From the NCBI GenBank assembly GCA_903868655.1, contig CAIPWG010000515.1:1-5744 (forward strand): 5,744 nt of DNA, in the 5' to 3' direction. Shown here in pieces: positions 1 through 5,744 of the stretch. The stretch's first letter is position 1; every line of letters starts with the position of its first letter. The translations under genes were made by a program, and so were the position numbers. The notes below the pieces were generated by a model, which did no database searches, was not told the DNA's origin, and worked only from the letters and a program-made list of their open reading frames with translations. The stretch is from an uncultured Sphingomonadales bacterium. GTDB lineage: Bacteria > Pseudomonadota > Alphaproteobacteria > Sphingomonadales > Sphingomonadaceae.

Positions 1-834
1 AGGGTCAGACACCTGACCAAACAGAGTGCTGGCAGGATCGCGCGTGCCGCCGACATACAGCACCGGCCCATCGAGCGTGCGCCCGGCATGGGGTGACAAC
101 CAGGCGAAATCTGCTTCGTGGTTGCGATACCGGTTAAGCGGCCCACGCATGCCCGAGGCTGCAAATTCCTTGGTATAAAAATCGAGGTCTGCTTCGTTCA
201 GCCATGGCGGTAGACTGGCGGGCTCTATCAGCCCGTCGAGCAAAAGCGCATCAGCCGGCTTTGACGGCCACGCGTCGGCTGGCGCTTCGCCGCCAATGGA
301 AGTGAGGAACAGCGTTAAAAACCGGCGCAAATGCGGCTCCAGTTCGGATTCAGCCCGTCCGACCTGCTGAAAGTATTCCTGATAAAAAAACAGGCCTTTG
401 TCGGTGAACTTTTCTCGGAACACCTCGGTAAAAGGCCGCGATGGTGCGCCGGAAAAAGGTACGGAAAGGCCCGCGACCGCCCTGAAATGCTCTGGGTACA
501 CAAAGGTCGAATTCCACACGATCGGCGCACCCCAATCATGGCCCACCAGAATGGCGGGGGAATCGGGGGAAAGCACGCGACGCAATCCGATAAGATCACC
601 CGCGATCTTTTCCATAGTATAATCGTCGACCGCGAATGGCTTGCTCGATCCGCCATAGCCACGCACATCTATAGCAGCGACCTGGTATCCTGCAGCGGCG
701 ACTGGTCCGATCTGGTGTCGCCACGAATACCAGCTCTCGGGGAAGCCGTGAACCATGATGACAAGTGGACCCACGCCTTCAAGCGCCACGCGCAATGTGA
801 CATCACCCACATCGATCTGCCGCAATTCGGGCAT
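1..834 (-). CDS. Soluble-epoxide-hydrolase-type alpha/beta hydrolase, 3' part cut off by the window edge
   Basis: The reading frame is open from the ATG at 834 to the left edge, giving 278 residues without a stop. Visible motifs are the oxyanion-hole HGFPESW (29-35), the nucleophile elbow VGHDWGA (97-103) with Asp100 as predicted nucleophile, and two lid tyrosines typical of epoxide hydrolases: Tyr151 in FYQEYFQ and Tyr236 in PLNRYRN. GGTRD (262-266) near the end could hold the charge-relay acid. The catalytic His should lie beyond the edge. In this family the Asp attacks an epoxide, the lid tyrosines polarise the oxygen, and water releases a vicinal diol. The Asp nucleophile together with both lid Tyr argues against an esterase (Ser) or haloalkane dehalogenase. 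There is no signal peptide, so it is probably cytoplasmic. The start is supported by GGAG six bases upstream. The natural substrate cannot be read from the sequence. Confidence 0.9.
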   Translation of the reverse strand, partial: MPELRQIDVGDVTLRVALEGVGPLVIMVHGFPESWYSWRHQIGPVAAAGYQVAAIDVRGYGGSSKPFAVDDYTMEKIAGDLIGLRRVLSPDSPAILVGHDWGAPIVWNSTFVYPEHFRAVAGLSVPFSGAPSRPFTEVFREKFTDKGLFFYQEYFQQVGRAESELEPHLRRFLTLFLTSIGGEAPADAWPSKPADALLLDGLIEPASLPPWLNEADLDFYTKEFAASGMRGPLNRYRNHEADFAWLSPHAGRTLDGPVLYVGGTRDPASTLFGQVSDP

Positions 835-840
835 CGTGCT

Positions 841-845
841 CTCCC
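841..845 (-). promoter_or_regulatory. Shine-Dalgarno of the epoxide hydrolase gene
   Basis: On the minus strand GGGAG is followed by six bases (agcacg) and then the ATG at 834. This is the clearest ribosome binding site in the window and fixes the hydrolase start. The ATG at 850-848 is out of frame. Confidence 0.75.
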
Positions 846-866
846 GCCATTCCTGTTTAAGCAATC

Positions 867-894
867 ATTTAACCGGCCATGCGCACGCCCGCAA
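867..894 (-). promoter_or_regulatory. Weak candidate promoter of the epoxide hydrolase gene
   Basis: On the minus strand TTGCGG (894-889) and TTAAAT (872-867) are separated by 16 bases and lie just downstream of the ctaD terminator. They match the housekeeping consensus at 3/6 and 4/6. The position is right for a gene that needs its own promoter after a terminator, but the match is weak and could be chance. Confidence 0.3.
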
Positions 895-898
895 ATGC

Positions 899-927
899 AA
901 AACACCCCGGCGGTGAGGCCGGGGTGT
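899..927 (-). terminator. Rho-independent terminator after ctaD
   Basis: Positions 902-911 (ACACCCCGGC) and 918-927 (GCCGGGGTGT) form a perfect, GC-rich 10-bp stem with a 6-base loop. Read on the minus strand, the stem is followed by T residues (901-899) about 30 bases past the ctaD stop codon. No T run follows on the plus strand, so it acts for leftward transcription. The T tract is short (four Ts including the last stem base), so termination may be incomplete and some transcripts may run into the hydrolase gene. Confidence 0.8.
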
Positions 928-954
928 CTGTGTTCGTGCAAGGTTACCAGTGGA

Positions 955-2640
955 TCAGTGCGCGGTTGCGCCGTCGATCACGGGCAGAGTTTCAAACTGG
1001 TGGAACGGCGGCGGCGAGGACAGCGTCCACTCCAGCGTCGTCGCACCTTCGCCCCAGTAATTGCCTTCGGCCTTGCGACCGAACATCAAGGCGTAGCTGA
1101 TGTTGACGATGAACACGACGATGCTGACCGACATGACCATGTAGCCATACGTCGCGATTGTATTCCAATGTTCAAAGGCCGGGGCATAGTCGGGATAACG
1201 ACGCGGCATGCCGTTTGCACCAAGGAAGTGCATCGGAAAGAAAATCAGGTTCACACCGACAAAGAAAATCCAGAACTGGACATGCGACAGGAACTCGCTG
1301 TGCCAGCGGCCGCTCATCTTGGGGAACCAGTAGAAGAACCCGGCGAACAGCGAGGTCACTGCACCCAGCGACAGCACGTAATGGAAGTGCGCCACCACGT
1401 AGTAGGTGTCTTGCAGGTTGTCATCGATGCCGCCATTCGACAGCACGACGCCGGTCACACCACCAACGGTGAACAGGAAGATGAAGCCGATTGCCCAAAC
1501 CATCGGTGATTTGAATTCGATTGAACCGCCCCACATCGTCGCGATCCAGGAAAAGATCTTGATGCCGGTAGGTACCGCGATGACCATCGTCGCAGCGGTG
1601 AAGTACATCTTGGTGTCGACATCGAGGCCGGTCGTATACATGTGGTGTGCCCACACGATAAAGCCCACAACCCCAATCGCCACCATGGCGTAAGCCATGC
1701 CGAGGTAGCCGAACACCGGCTTTTTCGAAAAGGTCGAGATGATCTGGCTGATGATGCCGAAACCGGGCAAGATCATGATGTACACTTCGGGGTGACCGAA
1801 AAACCAGAACAAGTGCTGATAGAGCACCGGATCGCCACCGCCCGACGCATCAAAGAACGTCGTTCCGAAATTGCGGTCGGTGATCAGCATGGTGATTGCC
1901 GCAGCCAGCACGGGCAACGACAACAGAAGCAGGAATGCAGTCACCAGCATTGACCAGACAAACAGCGGCATTTTGTGCAGGGTCATCCCCGGCGCACGCA
2001 TGTTGAAGATCGTGGTGATGAAATTGATCGCGCCCAGGATCGAGCCCGCACCCGCAAGGTGCAGGGCAAAGATCGCGAAATCTACCGCCGGACCGGGTGA
2101 TCCCGATGTCGACAGCGGAGCATAGACGGTCCAGCCCGTACCGGCGCCATTGCCAACTCCACCCGGCACGAAGGCCGAGAACATCAGCGAGAAAAAGCCG
2201 GAAACGGTCAACCAGAACGACACGTTGTTCATGCGCGGGAAAGCCATGTCTGGCGCTCCGATCATCAACGGGACAAACCAGTTGCCAAAGCCACCGATCA
2301 ATGCCGGCATGACCATGAAGAACACCATGATCAGGCCATGCGCCGTGATCAGCACGTTCCACATGTGCAACTGCTGATCAAAGCTCGGGTTCTTTTCGCC
2401 GAGAAATGCAGCAACTTTGCCAAGGTATTGAATTCCGGGATGCGCCAGTTCGGCGCGCATGATGCCGGACACCGCACCACCGATGACCCCCGCGATGATC
2501 GCGAAGATCAGATAGAGTGTGCCGATATCCTTGTGATTGGTGGACATGAACCACCGAGCGAAAAAGCTCGGCTTGTGGTCGTGCGCTTCATCGTGATGAT
2601 GCGCATCGAAACCTTCGTGGTCAGCAGGAATAGTGGCCAT
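955..2640 (-). CDS. ctaD: Cytochrome c oxidase subunit I (aa3 type, family A1)
   Basis: This 561-residue protein is the catalytic subunit of the inner-membrane terminal oxidase: it reduces O2 to water and pumps protons. About twelve hydrophobic segments lie between residues 39 and 520. Predicted haem a ligands are His101 (TAHG) and His420, and the haem a3 ligand is His418 (AHFHYV). CuB ligands are His283 in GHPEVY and His332/His333 in WAHHMY. Tyr287 is the residue that cross-links to His283. Proton-path residues are Asp131 and Asn138 (D channel), Glu285, and Lys361 (K channel); Arg480/Arg481 sit near the haem propionates. All fall seven positions after the Paracoccus denitrificans numbering as I recall it, which places the enzyme in family A1. 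The N-terminus is His-rich (six His in residues 8-22). It lies 45 bp after ctaC and ends in a hairpin terminator. Confidence 0.98.
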   Translation of the reverse strand: MATIPADHEGFDAHHHDEAHDHKPSFFARWFMSTNHKDIGTLYLIFAIIAGVIGGAVSGIMRAELAHPGIQYLGKVAAFLGEKNPSFDQQLHMWNVLITAHGLIMVFFMVMPALIGGFGNWFVPLMIGAPDMAFPRMNNVSFWLTVSGFFSLMFSAFVPGGVGNGAGTGWTVYAPLSTSGSPGPAVDFAIFALHLAGAGSILGAINFITTIFNMRAPGMTLHKMPLFVWSMLVTAFLLLLSLPVLAAAITMLITDRNFGTTFFDASGGGDPVLYQHLFWFFGHPEVYIMILPGFGIISQIISTFSKKPVFGYLGMAYAMVAIGVVGFIVWAHHMYTTGLDVDTKMYFTAATMVIAVPTGIKIFSWIATMWGGSIEFKSPMVWAIGFIFLFTVGGVTGVVLSNGGIDDNLQDTYYVVAHFHYVLSLGAVTSLFAGFFYWFPKMSGRWHSEFLSHVQFWIFFVGVNLIFFPMHFLGANGMPRRYPDYAPAFEHWNTIATYGYMVMSVSIVVFIVNISYALMFGRKAEGNYWGEGATTLEWTLSSPPPFHQFETLPVIDGATAH

Positions 2641-2650
2641 GAAAAAGCGA

Positions 2651-2655
2651 CCCTT
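2651..2655 (-). promoter_or_regulatory. Shine-Dalgarno of ctaD
   Basis: On the minus strand AAGGG lies ten bases before the ctaD ATG at 2640, inside the 45-bp ctaC-ctaD gap. The spacing is slightly long but usable. It gives ctaD its own initiation site within the shared transcript. No promoter or terminator is apparent in the gap. Confidence 0.55.
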
Positions 2656-2685
2656 GATCGTGAAATTGGCGACAGGCGTCCGACG

Positions 2686-3720
2686 TTAGGCGCCGGGCTT
2701 GACGGTTGCTGCAGCAGCGGTCTTTGGCGCGGCCGAGGCAGCAGCCCCGACAGTGCCACCCTGAGATTTCACCCAGGCTTCGAATTTGGCGCGAGGCAGG
2801 GCTTCGACCACGATTGGCATGTAGCCATGGCGAACGCCGCACAGTTCCGAGCACTGACCATAGTATACGCCGGGCTCATCGATATGCAGCACCTTCTCGT
2901 TGATGCGGCCAGGGATCGCGTCGAGCTTGAACCACAGTGCCGGCACCGCGAAAGCGTGGATTACGTCCGAACCCGTGGTCTGCAGACGGATGTCTTCGCC
3001 GGCCGGAACGACCATGCGGTTGTCCGCACCCAGTTGCGGCTGCTCACCACGCTTGAGCGCTTCGTCGTTCGGCAGAATGTTCGAGATCACCTCAAACCCG
3101 CCGTTGTCGGGGTATGTGTAACCCCAATACCACTGGTACCCTGTCACCTTTACGGTGACTGCACCCTTGGCCGGCGCCCTGTACTGGTGCGCCAGCAAAC
3201 GGATCGACGGAACCGCGATCACGACGAGGATCAACACGGGAACCAGCGTCCAGACGACTTCGATCACCGTGTTGTGGCTGTTTTTTGACGCCACCGGATT
3301 TGCACGACGGTTGAAACGCGCCATCACGAACATCAGCAGGAACAGAACGACCAGCGACACGGCGATGATCACCGGCATCAGCAGGGCGTTGTGCATCAGC
3401 AAGGCTTCATGACCCGTGGGCGAATACTGGTCCTGAAATCCATAGGCACCCGGCGTCGGCTGACCTTTGCCCGCAACCGGGCGCATCGGAACATAAGCGT
3501 CGGCGGCAGGCGTTGCGGCTTTCGCAGCCGCGACCGGCGCTTTGGCGTCGGCAGCAGCAGGCGCCTTGGCATCGGCTGCAGGTGCTGCGGCCGTGCTGGC
3601 AACGGCTGCCGGAGCGGCTTGTTGCGCCATCAACGTGGACGGTGCAAAAGCGAGCGCAGCAGCCGTCAGGCCACAGGCAAAAGCCTTTGTCATCGCACGG
3701 GAAATTTCGGCAATCCTCAT
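2686..3720 (-). CDS. ctaC: Cytochrome c oxidase subunit II precursor (CuA subunit)
   Basis: This 344-residue precursor takes electrons from cytochrome c on the periplasmic side and passes them to CtaD. In order: a signal peptide (1 to about 32, probable cleavage after LMA), an Ala/Pro-rich linker (about 35-78), two transmembrane helices (about 111-136 and 152-173), the aromatic GYQWYWGY stretch (194-201), and a cupredoxin domain. The CuA ligands are all present: His255, Cys290, Glu292 (backbone), Cys294, His298 and Met301, the last five in CSELCGVRHGYM. An Ala-rich tail (about 320-344) follows. The linker and tail make it longer than the roughly 300 residues usual for the family. I chose the ATG at 3720 because it leads straight into the signal peptide; an upstream in-frame TTG (3777) would add 19 charged residues. 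The ribosome site is weak: GGA ten bases upstream, or GAGGGA about fifteen. Confidence 0.96.
   Translation of the reverse strand: MRIAEISRAMTKAFACGLTAAALAFAPSTLMAQQAAPAAVASTAAAPAADAKAPAAADAKAPVAAAKAATPAADAYVPMRPVAGKGQPTPGAYGFQDQYSPTGHEALLMHNALLMPVIIAVSLVVLFLLMFVMARFNRRANPVASKNSHNTVIEVVWTLVPVLILVVIAVPSIRLLAHQYRAPAKGAVTVKVTGYQWYWGYTYPDNGGFEVISNILPNDEALKRGEQPQLGADNRMVVPAGEDIRLQTTGSDVIHAFAVPALWFKLDAIPGRINEKVLHIDEPGVYYGQCSELCGVRHGYMPIVVEALPRAKFEAWVKSQGGTVGAAASAAPKTAAAATVKPGA
3536..3583 (-). repeat. 24-bp tandem repeat, two copies, in the CtaC linker
   Basis: Units 3536-3559 and 3560-3583 match at 19 of 24 positions. On the minus strand they encode two copies of an Ala-Pro-Ala-Asp-Ala-Lys pattern (PAADAKA, then AAADAKA), followed by degenerate Ala/Lys/Pro sequence. 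The 24-bp unit keeps the reading frame, so copy number could vary without breaking ctaC. It sits between the signal peptide and the first transmembrane helix. Confidence 0.7.
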
Positions 3721-4035
3721 CGTCGAACTATCCGTTCCCTCTTTGCGCCTGGCCAACGACCGCACGGCGCATCCCAAAACCCTGAATCTTCAAGTAGTCG
3801 GCGTATACGCGCGTCGGCTTGGTCGCTCAAGCACCGATGCGCCCATTTTTTGCACCCTTGTGGGCAGCCGCATTGGCATCATGCGTGTCTTATAACAAGC
3901 CACTGCTGGCGATGATCTTGCTCATTTACTGTAAAAAAGCTTGCCCCCATCGCCCCATCACGCCATTTGCCGCTCATCAACGCGCCGCGCCGAATTGATG
4001 CGCGACGCCGCCCATCAGGCTTTCGGACAAAACTC
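3721..4035. other. Divergent intergenic region between ctaC and pyrE
   Basis: These 315 bases separate two outward-reading units and should hold the start signals of both. I see a good candidate ctaC promoter (listed separately), a perfect 10-bp palindrome GCGTATACGC at 3801-3810 overlapping its -10 box, and a second inverted repeat, TTTAC-T-GTAAA, at 3925-3935. For pyrE the best -10-like sequence is TATAAC at 3891-3896, but no convincing -35 box is correctly spaced (TTGGCA at 3873-3878 is only 12 bases upstream), so its promoter is unresolved. The pyrE ribosome site is weak: GGA at 4025-4027, eight bases before the ATG. No tRNA, small gene or insertion sequence is apparent. Confidence 0.6.
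3802..3830 (-). promoter_or_regulatory. Candidate promoter of the ctaCD operon
   Basis: On the minus strand TTGAGC (3830-3825) and TATACG (3807-3802) are separated by exactly 17 bases, each matching the housekeeping consensus at 4/6. Transcription would begin near 3795 and leave a leader of about 75 bases before the ctaC ATG at 3720. Position and spacing are good, but there is no experimental support. Confidence 0.5.
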
Positions 4036-4626
4036 ATGCAAGACAGTGAAATTCTCTCTGAATTCCGCGCCAGTGGCGCTCTGCTCGAAGGGCACTTTCT
4101 GCTCTCGTCGGGCCGTCACAGCGCACATTATTTGCAGTGCGCGCGCGTGTTGATGGACCCGATGCGCGCTACCCGGCTGGCATCGGCACTGGTCGCGACA
4201 TTCCCGCGTGAAGTGCGTCAGCAAATTCAGAAAGTGGTCGCTCCGGCCATGGGCGGCGTTATTATCGGCCATGAAATGGGCCGTGCGCTGGGGGTGGAGG
4301 CCATGTTCGTCGAACGCCCCACTGGCACATTCGAATTGCGCCGCGGTTTCGCGCTGGCGCCGGGCGAGCGCGTACTTTTGGTAGAAGACGTCGTGACCAC
4401 CGGATTATCAAGCCGCGAAGCAATCCGTACTATCGAGGAGGCCGGCGGTGTCGTGATCGCCGCAGCGTCGCTAGTCGATCGCTCGGCCGGCTCGGCTGAC
4501 CTTGGCGTGCCGTTTTACCCATTGATCACGCTTAATTTTCCGACATACGCGCCTGACGATGTGCCTGCCGAACTGGCAACGACGCCCGCGGTAAAGCCGG
4601 GCAGCCGCGCTGCTGTCGCAGCATGA
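4036..4626 (+). CDS. pyrE: Orotate phosphoribosyltransferase
   Basis: This 196-residue cytoplasmic enzyme converts orotate and PRPP to orotidine 5'-phosphate, the fifth step of de novo pyrimidine synthesis. The N-terminal stretch [17 protein letters not shown] (13-29) is typical of the family. The PRPP-binding signature is [13 protein letters not shown] (113-125), with the acidic pair Glu117-Asp118. The flexible-loop region reads [15 protein letters not shown] (91-105), which lacks the lysines of the E. coli loop and fits the Thermus/alphaproteobacterial branch of the family (from memory). I chose the ATG at 4036 because the domain starts there; an in-frame TTG at 3967 would add 23 basic, unconserved residues. 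The gene overlaps pdxJ by 4 bp and is probably first in its operon. Confidence 0.96.
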   Translation: MQDSEILSEFRASGALLEGHFLLSSGRHSAHYLQCARVLMDPMRATRLASALVATFPREVRQQIQKVVAPAMGGVIIGHEMGRALGVEAMFVERPTGTFELRRGFALAPGERVLLVEDVVTTGLSSREAIRTIEEAGGVVIAAASLVDRSAGSADLGVPFYPLITLNFPTYAPDDVPAELATTPAVKPGSRAAVAA

Positions 4627-5369
4627 CCGTGTTGGCGGACGGGCCGCGCCGGTTACGGCTGGGGGTCAATATTGATCACGTCGCCACCGTTCGCAATGCG
4701 CGCGGCGGTGATCATCCCGATCCGGTGCGCGCCGCCGAAATCGTGGCGGCCGTGGGCGGTGACGGGATCACCGCGCATCTGCGCGAAGACCGCCGCCATA
4801 TCCGTGACGAAGACATCGCGCGCATTCAGGCCGCGACCAATCTGCCGCTCAATTTCGAGATGGCCGCAACCGACGAGATGGTCGCGTTTGCCCTGCGCCA
4901 CCGCCCCCACGCCGCGTGCATTGTGCCTGAACGCCGCGAGGAACGCACGACCGAAGGCGGGCTTGATGCCGCAGGCCAGCATAACCGGCTGGCTCCGGTC
5001 GTGGCTCGGCTCAGCGATGCGGGGATTCGCGTCAGCCTGTTTATCGCGCCCGAACCGCGCCAGATCGAAGCCGCCATCCGCCTGGGTGCGCCGGTGATCG
5101 AACTGCATACGGGCGAGTATGCGCATGCCACGGGCGATGCGCGCGCCAGCGAACTTGCCCGCCTGGCCGACATGGCAGCGCTTGCTGCCCGCAATGGTAT
5201 CGAATCGCACGCGGGCCACGGCCTGACCTATGACAACGTCCAGCCGATTGCCGCGATACCGCAACTGGCTGAGCTGAATATTGGGCATTTCCTGATTGGC
5301 GAGGCGATCTTTACGGGCCTCGCCGAGGCCGTGCTGCGGATGCGTGCGTTGATGGACGCGGCGCGGTGA
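4623..5369 (+). CDS. pdxJ: Pyridoxine 5'-phosphate synthase
   Basis: This 248-residue protein is a TIM-barrel enzyme that condenses 1-deoxyxylulose 5-phosphate with 3-amino-2-oxopropyl phosphate to make pyridoxine 5'-phosphate, closing the ring in the DXP-dependent vitamin B6 pathway. The N-terminal [17 protein letters not shown] (13-29) is a family hallmark. Predicted catalytic residues by alignment with the E. coli protein are His52 in HLREDRRHI, Glu79 in NFEMA, and His199 in [27 protein letters not shown] (217-233) is the C-terminal phosphate-binding region. Length is normal for the family. Its ATG overlaps the pyrE stop (ATGA, 4623-4626) and no Shine-Dalgarno is evident, so translation is probably coupled to pyrE. 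It overlaps acpS by 4 bp at the other end. Confidence 0.98.
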   Translation: MTVLADGPRRLRLGVNIDHVATVRNARGGDHPDPVRAAEIVAAVGGDGITAHLREDRRHIRDEDIARIQAATNLPLNFEMAATDEMVAFALRHRPHAACIVPERREERTTEGGLDAAGQHNRLAPVVARLSDAGIRVSLFIAPEPRQIEAAIRLGAPVIELHTGEYAHATGDARASELARLADMAALAARNGIESHAGHGLTYDNVQPIAAIPQLAELNIGHFLIGEAIFTGLAEAVLRMRALMDAAR

Positions 5370-5744
5370 TTATCGGGCTTGGATCAGACTTGTGCAACAT
5401 CGAGCGGATTCAAGCGTCGCTCGATCGGTTTGGCGCACGGTTTGAAACGCGGGTATTCACCGCAGCCGAACAGGCCAAGGCGGCACGTCGCCCACTGACC
5501 CGTGCCGGTACGCTGGCCAAACGCTTTGCCGCCAAGGAAGCCTTTTCCAAAGCAGTTGGCACCGGATTTCGCGCCGGCGTGTTCATGAAGGATATCGGCG
5601 TAGTCAATGCACCCTCGGGCGCGCCGACTTTGGCATTGACCGGGGGTGCAGCCGCACGGCTGGCGTCGATCACACCGCCCGGCCATGAAGCCGTGGTTCA
5701 CCTGACACTGACCGACGATCACCCCTGGGCACAAGCCTTTGTGG
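5366..5744 (+). CDS. acpS: Holo-[acyl-carrier-protein] synthase, 3' end cut off by the window edge
   Basis: The enzyme moves 4'-phosphopantetheine from coenzyme A to the conserved serine of acyl carrier protein, activating it for fatty acid synthesis. The 126 residues visible are nearly the whole protein (family about 120-140). The start [14 protein letters not shown] contains the Mg2+-binding Asp8, and [12 protein letters not shown] (52-63) contains Glu58, the second metal ligand. PSGAP in the C-terminal half and the ending [12 protein letters not shown] are also typical. Translation is assigned to a GTG whose last two bases are shared with the pdxJ stop (GTGA, 5366-5369); the conserved GLGSD begins three codons later and no closer start fits. 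There is no clear Shine-Dalgarno, which again suggests coupling to pdxJ. In many alphaproteobacteria lepB, rnc and era follow, but that lies outside the window. Confidence 0.95.
   Translation, partial: MIIGLGSDLCNIERIQASLDRFGARFETRVFTAAEQAKAARRPLTRAGTLAKRFAAKEAFSKAVGTGFRAGVFMKDIGVVNAPSGAPTLALTGGAAARLASITPPGHEAVVHLTLTDDHPWAQAFV

Noticed and set aside
331..1509. Plus-strand open frame of 392 codons
   Set aside because: It lies antisense to the hydrolase and the 3' half of ctaD, both firmly identified by motifs. Its translation has no recognisable domain and a skewed His/Arg-rich composition typical of a shadow frame.
2338..3288. Plus-strand open frame of 316 codons
   Set aside because: It is antisense to the 5' part of ctaD and most of ctaC, crosses their intergenic gap, and has no recognisable domain. 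GC-rich genes often leave the opposite strand open.
3721..3777. Longer ctaC form starting at the TTG at 3777
   Set aside because: It would put 19 charged residues before a normal signal peptide and uses a rare start codon. The ATG at 3720 gives a standard export signal.
3818..3831. CTTG-N6-CAAG inverted repeat as a possible FNR/FixK box upstream of ctaC
   Set aside because: FNR/FixK sites read TTGAT-N4-ATCAA. Here the half-site spacing is two bases too short and the inner bases do not match.
3841..3865. GCCCA...TGGGC inverted repeat around a T run as a possible terminator or riboregulator
   Set aside because: The stem is only 5 bp with a 15-base loop, and the T run lies inside the loop rather than after the stem, so it is unlikely to be functional.
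4653..5288. Minus-strand open frame of 211 codons
   Set aside because: It is entirely antisense to pdxJ, whose family motifs run through the whole stretch. There is no separate evidence for a gene.

Overview
The window is a piece of ordinary core chromosome, roughly 60% GC, with densely packed and mostly well-known genes. The CtaC/CtaD sequences and the order pyrE-pdxJ-acpS with stop/start overlaps point to an alphaproteobacterium, most likely of the Sphingomonadales. That placement is inferred from recalled gene order and sequence style, not from a search.

Layout. Positions 1-834 (minus strand) hold the N-terminal 278 codons of a soluble-epoxide-hydrolase-type alpha/beta hydrolase that runs off the left edge. 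Positions 835-954 are a short gap with the hydrolase's Shine-Dalgarno, a weak candidate promoter, and a perfect 10-bp hairpin that looks like the Rho-independent terminator of the gene to its right. Positions 955-3720 (minus strand) carry ctaC and ctaD, subunits II and I of an aa3-type cytochrome c oxidase, transcribed in that order with a 45-bp gap. Positions 3721-4035 are a divergent intergenic region with a good candidate ctaC promoter, two short palindromes and the pyrE leader. From 4036 to the right edge (plus strand) lie pyrE, pdxJ and the 5' part of acpS. Each pair overlaps by 4 bp (ATGA, then GTGA), as expected of one translationally coupled operon.

How the genes work together. CtaC receives electrons from cytochrome c at its CuA site and passes them to haem a and the haem a3/CuB centre of CtaD, which reduces oxygen and pumps protons. 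All expected metal ligands and proton-channel residues are visible. PyrE (pyrimidine synthesis), PdxJ (vitamin B6 synthesis) and AcpS (activation of acyl carrier protein) are housekeeping enzymes from different pathways, linked by operon structure rather than by a shared reaction. The epoxide hydrolase appears to be a separate transcription unit.

No undescribed system was found. The points worth a second look are modest: ctaCD closed by a terminator with no ctaB/ctaG/ctaE next to it; an Ala/Pro-rich linker with a 24-bp tandem repeat in CtaC; a His-rich N-terminus in CtaD; and the long divergent ctaC/pyrE regulatory region.
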